A stretch of DNA of 24,374 bases from UBA1181 sp045226255 (GTDB taxonomy: Bacteria; Bacteroidota; Bacteroidia; Bacteroidales; Paludibacteraceae): positions 1 to 24,374 of the forward strand of contig JBGVCG010000025.1 of the NCBI GenBank assembly GCA_045226255.1, in the 5' to 3' direction. The stretch's first letter is position 1; each line of letters opens with the position of its first letter. A program made the position numbers and the translations under genes. Shown here in pieces: positions 1 to 8,514 of the stretch. The notes under the pieces are model-generated. The model saw only the letters and a list, made by a program, of their open reading frames with translations. It was not told the DNA's origin and ran no database searches.

Positions 1-882
1 GAGAATGGATTCGAATATGTCGATTTGGGTCTTCCGAGCGGAAACCTATGGGCGACCTGCAATGTCGGGGCGGAACACCCCTACGACATCGGCGACTTCT
101 TCGCATGGGGAGAGACCCAACCCAAGAAGAGGTTTGGCTGGGACAACTACAAGTACATCTCGTCCGACTCGTCCATAAAAAAGTACGTCCATTACCCCAA
201 GTCTCCGTACTACGACACGCTGAGGGCTTTAGAGCCATGCGACGATGCCGCCACCACCAACATGGGTGGCAGATGGGTGACGCCAACCATCACAGAGATC
301 CAGGAGCTGCGCCAGGAATGCGAGAGCCACCTTACAGACAATTACAAAGGGTGCGGAATCGGAGGTGTCATCTTCACCTCCAAGCACAATGGGAAATCCA
401 TTTTCCTCCCGCTCATTACGAGGGATCCTCACATTGAACCGAGCAAAGGCATCCACTATTTTTATTGGTCAGCAAATTTCTACGATGACATCATTGGTTA
501 CGGAGACGATGGAGAACCCTGTATTCGAAAGAGATGTGACAAAGCCACCCCCTTGGAGTATGCTTTTGGGGATTTATATCGTTTTCTTGGTTCTCCCGTC
601 AGGGGCATCATCCGGAATACCAGTATTAACGATTTAGAGGCGTTGATGCGGAAGGGGGAACCAGCGTTCAAAGTCGACCCCATCGAGGATTCGCCGGCAT
701 ACAAGGGAATCATATGGGACGTGATGGAGGAGGTGGCGGACTCGATAAAACAGAACTACTCAGAGAAAGGTCGGGACTGGGGTTCTGTCGTCATCGACTA
801 TTATCAAAAGAAGGTGCTGAAAAAATACGGCATAGATTGGAAATCACCAGATGAGTTGAATCATATCGAGTACGATGACTAA
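1..882 (+). CDS. Partial Fibrobacter-paralogous-domain-like surface protein (5' end missing)
   Basis: The reading frame is open from the first base, so the true start lies outside the window; 293 residues are visible. It begins with YVDLGLPSGNLWATCNVGA, followed by GDFFAWGET and later GRWVTPTITEIQEL and NGKSIFLP. This motif set is typical of the 'Fibrobacter succinogenes major paralogous domain'-like proteins that are common in Bacteroidales and often surface or secreted. No enzymatic role is established for the family. The segment after about residue 220 (ending LNHIEYDD) is helical and charged and does not resemble the paralogous domain, so it may be a separate C-terminal module. The stop at 880-882 lies about 100 bp before recA, and no clear terminator separates them. 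The family call is good; the function is unknown. Confidence 0.75.
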   Translation, partial: ENGFEYVDLGLPSGNLWATCNVGAEHPYDIGDFFAWGETQPKKRFGWDNYKYISSDSSIKKYVHYPKSPYYDTLRALEPCDDAATTNMGGRWVTPTITEIQELRQECESHLTDNYKGCGIGGVIFTSKHNGKSIFLPLITRDPHIEPSKGIHYFYWSANFYDDIIGYGDDGEPCIRKRCDKATPLEYAFGDLYRFLGSPVRGIIRNTSINDLEALMRKGEPAFKVDPIEDSPAYKGIIWDVMEEVADSIKQNYSEKGRDWGSVVIDYYQKKVLKKYGIDWKSPDELNHIEYDD

Positions 883-941
883 GGCCTGAAACGAAGGATT
901 AAAAAAAACACAAGTCGTGTGCGGAATCATGATTTTTTGTA

Positions 942-949
942 TAAATTTG
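942..949 (+). promoter_or_regulatory. Candidate recA -7 promoter element (TAAATTTG)
   Basis: TAAATTTG fits the Bacteroidota -7 consensus TAnnTTTG and lies 30 bp before the recA ATG, giving a predicted leader of about 24 nt. No clean TTTG -33 box sits at the usual 19-21 bp spacing. I saw no obvious SOS-type palindrome nearby. Confidence 0.5.
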
Positions 950-979
950 TAGCAATGTAAATTTTAAAAAATAGGAAAA

Positions 980-1993
980 ATGGCAGAAGGAATTCAACCA
1001 TCGAGCGAGAAGCTGAAGGCTTTGCAACTAGCGATGGAAAAGATTGAAAAAGACCATGGAAAGGGTACCATCATGAAGATGGGCGACAACAAAATTGAAG
1101 AAATACCTGTGATATCAACTGGATCTATTGGCTTAGACCTCGCATTGGGTGTCGGTGGATACCCGAGGGGAAGAGTCATCGAGATATTTGGGCCTGAGTC
1201 TTCCGGTAAGACGACGCTCGCCATCCACGCGATCGCTCAGGCGCAGAAAAACGGAGGCATCGCGGCCATCATCGACGCGGAGCATGCCTTCGACCGTTTC
1301 TATGCGGAAAAATTGGGTGTGGACGTTTCCAACCTGTTGATCTCCCAACCTGACAACGGTGAGCAGGCGTTGGAGATCGCGGACCAGCTGATCCGCTCCT
1401 CCGCATTGGACATCGTTGTAATCGACTCTGTCGCAGCATTGACGCCTAAGGCGGAGATCGAGGGCGATATGGGCGACTCCAAGATGGGTCTGCAAGCCCG
1501 CTTGATGTCCCAAGCCCTGAGAAAACTGACGGGTACGATCAACAAGACGAACACCACCTGCATCTTCATCAACCAATTGCGCGAGAAGATCGGTGTCATG
1601 TTCGGCAACCCTGAGACAACAACGGGTGGTAACGCCCTGAAGTTCTACGCCTCTGTCCGCCTCGACATCCGTCGAATCGGTCAACTCAAGGACGGCGAGA
1701 ACGTGATCGGTAACCAAACCCGCGTGAAGGTGGTGAAGAACAAAGTGGCGCCTCCGTTCAAGAAGGCGGAGTTCGACATCATGTTCGGCGAGGGTATCTC
1801 CAAGATCGGTGAGCTAATCGACATGGGCGTCGAGTTCGGCATCATCAAGAAGAGCGGCTCATGGTTCAGCTACGGCGACACGAAGCTGGCGCAAGGCCGT
1901 GACGCTACGAAAGACCTGCTGCGCGACAATCCTGAACTGGCCGAGGAAATCGAGCAGAAAGTGCGCGAGGCGGCTAAGAAAGCGAATAATTGA
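980..1993 (+). CDS. recA: RecA recombinase
   Basis: This is the DNA recombinase RecA, which forms ATP-dependent filaments on single-stranded DNA for homologous recombination and repair in the cytoplasm. The 337-residue length is normal. The Walker A motif GPESSGKT is at residues 71-78, the Walker B strand VVIDS at 146-150, and the L2/ATP-sensing segment NQLREKIGVMFGNPETTTGG at about 198-217. All are intact. The ATG at 980 gives the conserved N-terminus (KLKALQLAMEKIEKDHGKG). It is followed after only 4 bp by hflX, so the two are probably co-transcribed from the promoter near 945. Identification is essentially certain. Confidence 0.99.
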   Translation: MAEGIQPSSEKLKALQLAMEKIEKDHGKGTIMKMGDNKIEEIPVISTGSIGLDLALGVGGYPRGRVIEIFGPESSGKTTLAIHAIAQAQKNGGIAAIIDAEHAFDRFYAEKLGVDVSNLLISQPDNGEQALEIADQLIRSSALDIVVIDSVAALTPKAEIEGDMGDSKMGLQARLMSQALRKLTGTINKTNTTCIFINQLREKIGVMFGNPETTTGGNALKFYASVRLDIRRIGQLKDGENVIGNQTRVKVVKNKVAPPFKKAEFDIMFGEGISKIGELIDMGVEFGIIKKSGSWFSYGDTKLAQGRDATKDLLRDNPELAEEIEQKVREAAKKANN

Positions 1994-1997
1994 TTAG

Positions 1998-3239
1998 ATG
2001 GGACAAATCGTAAAAACTGAAATATACGAAGAGCAGGCGGTCCTGGTCGGACTGATCACGCCCCAGCAGAACGAGCAGAAAGCGAAGGAGTACATGGACG
2101 AGCTCGCTTTCCTCGCGGAGACGGCGGGCGCACACCCTGTGAAGACTTTCTTCCAACGTCTGGACGGACCGAACTCGAACACGTTCGTCGGTCCCGGTAA
2201 GCTGGAGGAGATAAAAGCCTACATCAAGGAGCAGGAAGAGTCGGAGAACGAAATCGGACTTGTGCTCTTCGATGATGAGCTCTCCCCGAAGCAACTCCGC
2301 AACATCGAGAAGGAACTGGGGGTGAAGATACTCGACCGTACCAGCCTCATCCTGGACATCTTCGCCAAACGGGCGCAGACCGCCCACGCCAAGACGCAGG
2401 TGGAGCTGGCGCAGTACAAATACTTGCTGCCCCGCCTGACGGGTATGTGGACCCACCTCGAACGTCAACGAGGCGGTATCGGTATGCGTGGTCCGGGTGA
2501 GACCCAGATCGAGACAGACCGTCGTATCATCCTCACAAAGATATCCCTCCTCAAGGAGGAACTGGTCTCCATCGATAAGCAGAAGACCACCCAGCGGAAG
2601 AACCGTGGCAAGATGGTGCGCGTCGCTTTGGTCGGATACACCAACGTGGGCAAGTCCACCATCATGAACACCATCAGCAAATCGGACGTCTTCGCGGAGA
2701 ACAAGCTCTTCGCCACATTGGACACGACCGTGCGCAAGGTGATCATCGAGAACCTCCCCTTCCTGCTGACGGATACGGTAGGGTTCATCCGCAAGTTGCC
2801 TACCGACCTGGTGGAGTCCTTCAAATCGACGCTGGACGAGGTGCGGGAGGCGGACCTTCTGGTGCACGTGGTGGACATCTCCCACCCGAACTTCGAGGAC
2901 CAAATCGCCGTGGTGGAGAAGACGCTGAAGGATATCAACTCGGCGGACAAGCCGACGATCCTGGTCTTCAACAAGATCGACGCCTTCACCTACACGCCTA
3001 AGGAGGAGGACGACCTCACCCCGATGACGCGGGAGAACATCAGTCTGGAGGAGTTGAAGAAAACTTGGATGTCCAAGATGCATGAGAACTGCATCTTCAT
3101 CTCCGCGAAGGACAAGACGAATCTGGAAGAGCTGAAGACACTGCTCTACAACAAAGTGAAGGAGATTCACGTAACCAGATTCCCTTACAACGATTTTATT
3201 TATCAGAAATATGACGATAATGCGGAGGAGATAGAATAG
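1998..3239 (+). CDS. hflX: Ribosome-associated GTPase HflX
   Basis: HflX is a GTPase of the Obg/HflX superfamily. In other bacteria it binds 50S subunits and rescues stalled or heat-damaged ribosomes. The 413 residues comprise the HflX N-terminal domain (with GPGKLEEI near residue 58), the glycine-rich linker RGGIGMRGPGETQIETDRR, and a G domain. In the G domain, G1 GYTNVGKST is at 213-221, G3 DTVG at 259-262 and G4 NKID at 325-328. The start is 4 bp after the recA stop, which implies a recA-hflX bicistron. A strong terminator begins inside the last codons. No missing motifs were seen. Confidence 0.97.
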   Translation: MGQIVKTEIYEEQAVLVGLITPQQNEQKAKEYMDELAFLAETAGAHPVKTFFQRLDGPNSNTFVGPGKLEEIKAYIKEQEESENEIGLVLFDDELSPKQLRNIEKELGVKILDRTSLILDIFAKRAQTAHAKTQVELAQYKYLLPRLTGMWTHLERQRGGIGMRGPGETQIETDRRIILTKISLLKEELVSIDKQKTTQRKNRGKMVRVALVGYTNVGKSTIMNTISKSDVFAENKLFATLDTTVRKVIIENLPFLLTDTVGFIRKLPTDLVESFKSTLDEVREADLLVHVVDISHPNFEDQIAVVEKTLKDINSADKPTILVFNKIDAFTYTPKEEDDLTPMTRENISLEELKKTWMSKMHENCIFISAKDKTNLEELKTLLYNKVKEIHVTRFPYNDFIYQKYDDNAEEIE

Positions 3240-3264
3240 AGAGGCTATCTCCTCCTCTTTTTTT
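3224..3264 (+). terminator. Intrinsic terminator overlapping the hflX stop codon
   Basis: An 11-bp perfect stem, GGAGGAGATAG (3224-3234) with CTATCTCCTCC (3245-3255), encloses a 10-nt loop containing the hflX stop codon. It is followed by TCTTTTTTT. The left arm lies in the final hflX codons, so termination is built into the coding end. It separates recA-hflX from the next gene. Confidence 0.9.
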
Positions 3265-3301
3265 GAATTAGATTATTAAGAACTAAAAGAAATATAACAG
3301 T

Positions 3302-5290
3302 ATGGGGAAATATAGGAAACTGACCGCTCCTGAGATTGAGACACTGAGATCACAGGGCTGTAATGCGGACGATTGGGACAACATTCAAGTGACGAACAAC
3401 TTTGACGCCACGAGGGTTCGATACACCATCTTCACCGGACAGATCAGGATGGGTGCCTTCGAGAAGAGCTACACGTTGGAAGGCGGATTGTCCCGCCACT
3501 CAGGTATCACGAACGCCACGCTCCACAACTGCGTCGTAGGCGACAACGTCTACATCGGACGTGTGGCGAACTACATCGCCAACTACGAGATCGGAGAGGA
3601 TTCATACATCGAGAACGTCGATATGCTGATCGTCACGGAGAAGAACTCGTTCGGAAACGGCACGATGGTCTCCGCACTGAACGAGGGCGGTGGACGTGAG
3701 GTGCCTATCTTCGACCTCCTCTCCGCCCATACCGCCTACATGATGGCGCTCTACCGCCACCGTCCGGAGCTGACGCACAACCTCCAGGAATTGGCGGCTA
3801 AATATACCGAGAGCATCGCTTCTGACATGGGTCACATCGGCCGTTCCGTCATGATCCGCAACTGCGGAAAGATCGTGAACGTGAAGTTCGGCGACTGCAC
3901 GGAGGCGGACGGTTGCGCGGAGTTGCTCAACGGTAGCGTCAACGGTAACCAATACGCTCCTGTAAAGTTGGGCACGCACGTGATGGCGCGCAACTTCATC
4001 ATCTCCTCCGGTAGCGAAATCACCGAGGGAGCGATGATCGACCGTTGCTTCGTCGGCCAAGCCTGCCAGATCGGCAAGCAATATTCGGCCACGGACACGC
4101 TCTTCTTCTCCAACTGCCAAGGATTCCACGGTGAGGCGGCCTCTGTCTTCGCAGGACCATTCACCGTTACGCACCATAAGTCCAGTTTGTTGATCGCCGG
4201 TATGTTCTCCTTCCTGAACGCCGGCTCGGGAAGCAACCAGAGTAACCACATGTACAAGTTGGGTCCTATCCACCAAGGCGTCGTGGAGCGTGGTTCGAAG
4301 ACCACGAGCGACTCCTACGTGCTGTGGCCAGCCAAGATAGGCGCCTTCACGTTGATCATGGGTCGCCACACCACCCATCCGGACACGACAGACCTTCCGT
4401 TCTCCTACATGATAGAGAACTCCAACGAGACATTGTTGGTGCCAGCCGCCAACCTCCGAAGCGTCGGTACCATCCGTGATGCGCAGAAGTGGCCGAAACG
4501 TGACCGCCGTACCGATCCTGACAAGTTGGATCAGATCAACTTCAACCTGTTGAGCCCATACACCATCCAAAAGATGATGAACGGTATCGAGGCATTGGAG
4601 TCGCTGAAGAAACTCTCCGGTGAGGAGTGCGACCGCTACTACTACCACAACACACGCATCAAACGTACTTCCCTGATAAAGGGTATGAAACTATACGACA
4701 CCGCCATCTGCAAGTTCTTGGGCAATTCCATCATCAAACGATTGGAAATCACCAAGTTCAAGAATATACAAGAGATCCGCGAGCGTCTGAAGCCAGACGT
4801 GCAGGACGGTTTGGGCGAATGGCTGGACATCTCCGGTCTGATCGCGCCTAAGCATTGCGTCGAGGATATCATCAAGAAGGTGGAGAACAAGCAATACGCT
4901 TCCGTGACGGATCTGAACAACGACTTCATCAACCTGCACAAGAACTACTACACATTGGAGTGGACTTGGGCCATCGACAAGATCCAGAAACGTCTGAACA
5001 AGACGATCGACGAGATCACGGTCGAGGACATCATCAAGTTGGTGGAAGACTGGAAGACGGCTGTCATCTCACTCGACAAGACCCTCTACGAGGACGCCAA
5101 GAAAGAGTTCACCCTGACCGTTCAGACCGGTTTCGGCGTGGATGGAGGCGACCTCCGCAGGCAAAAGGACTTCGAGAACGTACGTGGCGCATTCGACAAG
5201 AACCCATTCGTGATAGAGGTGCAGAAGCACATCGAGGCCAAGGAAGCCCTTGGTAACGAACTGATCGAAAGAATTAAAAACGTAAAATAA
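3302..5290 (+). CDS. DUF4954 family protein with beta-helix (hexapeptide-like) region
   Basis: This 662-residue protein matches the Bacteroidales DUF4954 family; no biochemical function is established. The N-terminal two-thirds shows irregular left-handed beta-helix (hexapeptide) spacing, for example NCVVGDNVYIGRVANYIANY, EIGEDSYIENV and ITEGAMIDRCFVGQACQIG. This resembles sugar-nucleotide acyl/nucleotidyl-transferase C-domains. The last about 170 residues are helical and charged. There is no signal peptide, so it is probably cytoplasmic. The start is ATG 3302; no convincing promoter lies between the hflX terminator and the gene. Its stop overlaps the next start by one base (TAATG), so translation is coupled to the downstream membrane protein. 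The family call is strong; a role in cell-envelope sugar metabolism is only inference from the fold. Confidence 0.85.
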   Translation: MGKYRKLTAPEIETLRSQGCNADDWDNIQVTNNFDATRVRYTIFTGQIRMGAFEKSYTLEGGLSRHSGITNATLHNCVVGDNVYIGRVANYIANYEIGEDSYIENVDMLIVTEKNSFGNGTMVSALNEGGGREVPIFDLLSAHTAYMMALYRHRPELTHNLQELAAKYTESIASDMGHIGRSVMIRNCGKIVNVKFGDCTEADGCAELLNGSVNGNQYAPVKLGTHVMARNFIISSGSEITEGAMIDRCFVGQACQIGKQYSATDTLFFSNCQGFHGEAASVFAGPFTVTHHKSSLLIAGMFSFLNAGSGSNQSNHMYKLGPIHQGVVERGSKTTSDSYVLWPAKIGAFTLIMGRHTTHPDTTDLPFSYMIENSNETLLVPAANLRSVGTIRDAQKWPKRDRRTDPDKLDQINFNLLSPYTIQKMMNGIEALESLKKLSGEECDRYYYHNTRIKRTSLIKGMKLYDTAICKFLGNSIIKRLEITKFKNIQEIRERLKPDVQDGLGEWLDISGLIAPKHCVEDIIKKVENKQYASVTDLNNDFINLHKNYYTLEWTWAIDKIQKRLNKTIDEITVEDIIKLVEDWKTAVISLDKTLYEDAKKEFTLTVQTGFGVDGGDLRRQKDFENVRGAFDKNPFVIEVQKHIEAKEALGNELIERIKNVK

Positions 5291-5916
5291 TGGAAGAGAG
5301 GAAAGTGATAGAAGTCAATTCGGGCAGCTACTTCCCTACAGTGGTTGTCGCGATAGGATTCATACTCTTGATGGGAGCATTGTCTTTGTTTATCTGTAAG
5401 TTATATTACAGCCTGACAATCGATATCTTCAAGCCTTGGGGAACAATCATCATCGAGTTCCTCAAATTTGAGTTCCCATTGATGGTATTGCTTTCCATCG
5501 CTGGCTTCTTTCTCCTTTCCACGAGGAGGATCACCTGCTTCGACCCTGAAAAGAAAGCCTACTTCCGAGGGGCACAGTTCCTATCGTTCCGTCGGGGCGA
5601 ATGGAAGCCCCTCGTGTTGGATGGGTATAAGTTCATCGCTTTCCAGAAGTACGACAAGAACTTCGAATACCAGTTCGGTTTCCTCATGAACCGTCATGTG
5701 GAGGAGCACGTCTACGACCTGCGCTTCGTCAAGCCGGACAACTCGTTCGTCTCATTCGTATCCGCCAGCGATTTCAGGGCTGTCGCCGAGATCGTGAAGT
5801 TGGGCAACCTGCTCCACAAGATCTATCAGATTCCTTTCTGCGACTATGTGAAGCAAGCCCTCCTAAAGAATAAAGTATTGGATTTTACCGATGGTGACGA
5901 TTGGCCTACTGTCTGA
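5290..5916 (+). CDS. Hypothetical two-TM membrane protein
   Basis: I do not recognise a named family in these 208 residues. Two hydrophobic segments, about residues 11-36 (TVVVAIGFILLMGALSLF) and about 57-76 (FPLMVLLSIAGFFLL), form a hairpin. A soluble, aromatic and charged C-terminal domain of about 130 residues follows, probably cytoplasmic, with strand-like patterns (ITCFDPEKKAYFRGAQFLSF, VYDLRFVKPDNSFVSFV). That layout resembles PH-like or DUF-type membrane proteins, but I would not name one. It starts on the last base of the DUF4954 stop codon and its 3' end overlaps the next gene by 26 bp, so it is co-translated with both neighbours. Confidence 0.8.
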   Translation: MEERKVIEVNSGSYFPTVVVAIGFILLMGALSLFICKLYYSLTIDIFKPWGTIIIEFLKFEFPLMVLLSIAGFFLLSTRRITCFDPEKKAYFRGAQFLSFRRGEWKPLVLDGYKFIAFQKYDKNFEYQFGFLMNRHVEEHVYDLRFVKPDNSFVSFVSASDFRAVAEIVKLGNLLHKIYQIPFCDYVKQALLKNKVLDFTDGDDWPTV

Positions 5917-6391
5917 CACGCATTCATGTTGGGATGACCGTTACGCAAAGTATTTCGCCGCCTGCGACGAGATATGGCATGCGGGTGACATCGGCGGATT
6001 GGAGCTCTATGAGAAGCTCGAATCGTTGGGCAAGACCCTGCGGGCGGTGGTCGGCAACATCGACGGACAAGACCTCCGCAAGTTCCTGAAGAAGGAGGAG
6101 TCGTTCCGCTGCGAAGGGGTGAACGTCTTGATGACGCACATCGGCGGATACCCCGGCAAATATGCGCCAGGCATTCCCAACCGACTGAATTTGTTGAAAC
6201 CTAAATTGTTTGTTTGCGGACATTCCCACATCCTCAAGGCACAGTATGACCCGACGAGGCAGATGCTTTGCCTCAACCCTGGTGCGGCGGGCACGTACGG
6301 GTTCCACAAGGTGCGCACCCTGATGCGTTTCGTCATCGATGGGGAGAACATGCGGGACCTAGAGGTGATCGAGATGAAACGGTCCAATTAA
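5891..6391 (+). CDS. YfcE/MJ0936-type metallophosphoesterase
   Basis: This is a 166-residue calcineurin-like phosphodiesterase. All metal-binding blocks are present: D9/H11 in SDTH, D33 in AGDI, N56 in GNID, H83 in MTH, and H111/H113 in GHSH. Family members hydrolyse phosphodiesters with two Mn or Ni ions; the physiological substrate is unknown. ATG 5891 lies inside the upstream gene (26-bp overlap) and gives the usual MxxGLLSDTH start. The last codon (Asn166) and the stop are supplied by a 35-bp AT-rich repeat that recurs in inverted orientation at the end of queA, so the native 3' end was probably altered by repeat insertion. Confidence 0.93.
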   Translation: MVTIGLLSDTHSCWDDRYAKYFAACDEIWHAGDIGGLELYEKLESLGKTLRAVVGNIDGQDLRKFLKKEESFRCEGVNVLMTHIGGYPGKYAPGIPNRLNLLKPKLFVCGHSHILKAQYDPTRQMLCLNPGAAGTYGFHKVRTLMRFVIDGENMRDLEVIEMKRSN

Positions 6392-6420
6392 GAATTTTGA
6401 ATTTTGAATTAAGAATTGGG
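6386..6420 (+). repeat. 35-bp AT-rich intergenic repeat, copy 1
   Basis: A 35-bp unit with an internal direct repeat of AATTAAGAATT flanking TTGAATTTTG, ending in GGG. It is identical, base for base, to the reverse complement of 13419-13453. In both places a gene reads into the same end of the unit. Here it supplies the AAT-TAA end of the metallophosphoesterase. A 23-bp partial copy with one mismatch is at 24043-24065. Confidence 0.9.
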
Positions 6421-6450
6421 TCGGGCGTCTCGATGCGCGTAACCTCAGCC

Positions 6451-7044
6451 CTATTTTTTGCGTTTAGCTCCTTTCCCTTTGACTGGTTTCTGCACGCTCC
6501 AACCGAACTTACCGATCATTTCGCCCAACTTGTAGTAATGACCATGATTATAGGCGATGAGCTTCGCCTCCGACAATTTGAACGCACCCGTCTCCGCATC
6601 CATGTACCGACGGTCCGCCAAAACATTCACCACCCGAGCGATGAACATATCGTGCGAGCCGAGCGGAACGATCTGCTCCACCTTACACTCGATGGAGAGG
6701 GGCGCCTCCTCGACGAACACGCTATGGATCACCTCCGTCGGTGCGGGGGTGAGCTTCATCTCCTTGAACTTGTTGAAATCCCTGCCAGAACGCACGCCGC
6801 ACCAATCGGTCGCATAGGCCAGCGCCTCGTTGGTGAGATTGATGACGAACTCCCCGTTGCGCTTGATGATCTCGTAGGAGTGCCGGGTCGGGCGGATGGA
6901 GACGTAGCACATAGGCGGGTCGGTGCATATCGTGCCCGTCCAACTGGCCGTAAAGAGGTTGTATTCCTCCTCGTCCTTGCCGCAGGAAATCAGTGCGGCA
7001 GGCACCGGGTATATCATCGTTCCTGGTTTGAACCGTTCTTTCAT
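6451..7044 (-). CDS. Flavin reductase family (flavoredoxin-like) protein
   Basis: A 197-residue FMN-binding split-barrel protein. The N-terminus KPGTMIYPVPAALISCG, the NLFTASWTGTICTDPPMCYVSIRPTRHSYEII block and the later GEFVINL fit the flavin reductase/flavoredoxin family. These bind FMN and transfer electrons from NAD(P)H or redox proteins in the cytoplasm; the partner is unknown. It stands alone, convergent with the metallophosphoesterase. The C-terminus is lysine-rich (KPVKGKGAKRKK). Start ATG (complement of 7042-7044) is close to a good TATCTTTG promoter. The family is clear; the substrate is not. Confidence 0.92.
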   Translation of the reverse strand: MKERFKPGTMIYPVPAALISCGKDEEEYNLFTASWTGTICTDPPMCYVSIRPTRHSYEIIKRNGEFVINLTNEALAYATDWCGVRSGRDFNKFKEMKLTPAPTEVIHSVFVEEAPLSIECKVEQIVPLGSHDMFIARVVNVLADRRYMDAETGAFKLSEAKLIAYNHGHYYKLGEMIGKFGWSVQKPVKGKGAKRKK

Positions 7045-7067
7045 CTTCGATTTCTTTGTTTCGTGGA

Positions 7068-7075
7068 CAAAGATA
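7068..7075 (-). promoter_or_regulatory. Promoter -7 element for the flavin reductase (TATCTTTG)
   Basis: On the - strand TATCTTTG matches TAnnTTTG exactly. It lies 23 bp upstream of the flavin reductase ATG, predicting a leader of roughly 15-20 nt. A TTTG -33 box is not obvious. Confidence 0.6.
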
Positions 7076-7259
7076 CCGTTATTTCAGATATGGCGACAGA
7101 AATGCCCGAATTTCTTGCTCATATTGGACGCTAGTGTTGAATACTATATCTGAATATTACTTGCCATAAAAAAATGCAGAGTTCCACGAGTTCGGAGATG
7201 GAGGTTGGATTCCTTTTCGATTTTTTGTCATAAGGCACCTTGATGTTCTGCAAAACGAT

Positions 7260-7267
7260 TATCTTTA
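7260..7267 (+). promoter_or_regulatory. Weak candidate promoter for the secreted EF-hand-like gene
   Basis: TATCTTTA differs from TAnnTTTG at one base. A TTG lies near 7240, close to -33 spacing. The start codon is 45 bp downstream. The rest of the divergent spacer (7076-7259) shows only AT-rich sequence with no gene or strong hairpin. Confidence 0.35.
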
Positions 7268-7311
7268 TGGTTGGCTAACTTATTGTTTATTTAAAGATAA
7301 CTGATTGTCAC

Positions 7312-8337
7312 ATGAATAAAATAATAATATTCTGTTGGATTCAACTGCTTTGCCTGCATGTCATTAAGGCTGATGGGGAACGGAGTGACTTCGTGATGAA
7401 AGTTAACGATAGCACCTCCTTCCTTGTAAGGTTGGATAGTTGCGTGATTGATGTGCTAGACACGACATCCGATCAATACGTACGGAAATATTGTCTCGTA
7501 TGGGATAGCAACAAAGAACTTCTTGTGAGGAAAGACGCGAAAAAGATAGTTTCAAAGAATGTAGAGGACGACTATTCTTGGGCAGATGACGATGTGATGA
7601 ACAATGTATTGGCGGATAGGGATTATGAGTATTTGTTGTCTTCTGGTTTTGAATTCTCTGATTTCTCTTGGGACTTCACTAAGAATAAGAGTTCTTATGA
7701 GAAACGCAGGTGCAAAAAGATACGCAATTTTAAGAAACTGGTAGCTCCTCCTTTCCATTTCAAGGGCATCATGGGAGAATGTGATGTGAATGAGGATGGA
7801 CTGACGGATTATGTGATTGGCATTCAAGGACCAGATAGCTTACTACCTGCTCCTTGCAATAAAGATTCCTTACTTAATGGGACAAAAAATGGGTTTATGT
7901 TGGTCCTCAACAAGGGACGCTATTTTGAGACAGACATAAGGAATGACGCTTGTTTCCATTCCGATAACTATGAAGCATTGTATATAGGCTCTTACTTCCC
8001 TTCTAGTGAGGATGTAGAGATCTCAGGGAAAACTTTTTCTGTGGAATACACATGTGGAAGATATGGAACTTGGGGTTACGAGTTTTCATATCAAAATGGT
8101 AATTATGAACTAACTGGATATTATGCTGGTGGAAGACATACATTCTATCCTACAGAAAGTTCCATGAAAATCAATTTCAAAAATGGTGTCGTGTCACTTT
8201 GGTGGGAAAATGATGCGTGGGGAGATGAGGAAACAGACGAGACACCCCCGCAAGAAAGTCAGGCGATTACCGCCTATTATACCATCAGTGGTGGCGCTCC
8301 GCTTCTCATAACGGATTTTGGGGATGATGATTATTAG
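7312..8337 (+). CDS. Secreted protein with EF-hand-like calcium loop
   Basis: A 341-residue exported protein of unknown function. Residues 1-20 (MNKIIIFCWIQLLCLHVIKA) form a signal peptide. D158-V-N-E-D-G-L-T-D166 is a DxNxDGxxD loop of the type found in EF-hand/dockerin and FG-GAP proteins. It is followed by a beta-rich region (FMLVLNKGRYFET, CGRYGTWGYEFSYQNGNYELTGY) that resembles periplasmic Bacteroidota hypothetical proteins of the VCBS/FG-GAP-like kind. The C-terminus is acidic (DFGDDDY). Codon use is clearly more AT-rich than in flanking genes, which suggests recent acquisition or relaxed selection. It is flanked by divergent and convergent genes and so stands alone. Export and the calcium loop are visible; anything else is inference. 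Confidence 0.8.
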   Translation: MNKIIIFCWIQLLCLHVIKADGERSDFVMKVNDSTSFLVRLDSCVIDVLDTTSDQYVRKYCLVWDSNKELLVRKDAKKIVSKNVEDDYSWADDDVMNNVLADRDYEYLLSSGFEFSDFSWDFTKNKSSYEKRRCKKIRNFKKLVAPPFHFKGIMGECDVNEDGLTDYVIGIQGPDSLLPAPCNKDSLLNGTKNGFMLVLNKGRYFETDIRNDACFHSDNYEALYIGSYFPSSEDVEISGKTFSVEYTCGRYGTWGYEFSYQNGNYELTGYYAGGRHTFYPTESSMKINFKNGVVSLWWENDAWGDEETDETPPQESQAITAYYTISGGAPLLITDFGDDDY

Positions 8338-8385
8338 AATGGATTATCGGGGGGATGTAACCGCAGGACCACCCGTTTTGTGCAT

Positions 8386-8413
8386 GTAGAGACGCAAGAT
8401 TTTGCGTCTCTAC
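8386..8413. repeat. Perfect 12-bp-stem intergenic hairpin (GTAGAGACGCAA type)
   Basis: GTAGAGACGCAA (8386-8397) pairs perfectly with TTGCGTCTCTAC (8402-8413) around a GATT loop. It lies between the ends of the convergent secreted-protein and hsp20 genes. The GTAGAGACGC arm resembles parts of the structured repeats at 13334-13413 and 24131-24211 (GTGTAGAG..GCAC), suggesting one repeat superfamily. It could serve as a bidirectional terminator, but no U-tract follows. Confidence 0.8.
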
Positions 8414-8458
8414 TGTAAATTGTGGTAAATGTCCCGCCCCACATGTTCCGGCTAGGCA

Positions 8459-8495
8459 TAAAAAAAGAGGATTGCCGGTAGCCCAGCAATCCTCT
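8459..8495 (-). terminator. Intrinsic terminator of the small heat-shock gene
   Basis: Read on the - strand, AGAGGATTGC pairs with GCAATCCTCT (plus-strand arms 8466-8475 and 8486-8495) and is followed by a run of about seven T. It lies 20 nt past the hsp20 stop codon. Confidence 0.9.
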
Positions 8496-8514
8496 CGTTC
8501 TGTCCGACAGGGGT

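Noticed and set aside
1974..3170. A 398-codon open frame on the - strand opposite recA/hflX
   Set aside because: It is antisense to the intact hflX gene, is a low-complexity His/Leu/Val/Arg-rich product typical of a shadow frame, and has no promoter.
6268..7134. A 288-codon + frame spanning the phosphoesterase end and the flavin reductase
   Set aside because: It overlaps two real genes, crosses the AT-rich repeat, and its sequence is a frame shadow of the reductase antisense.
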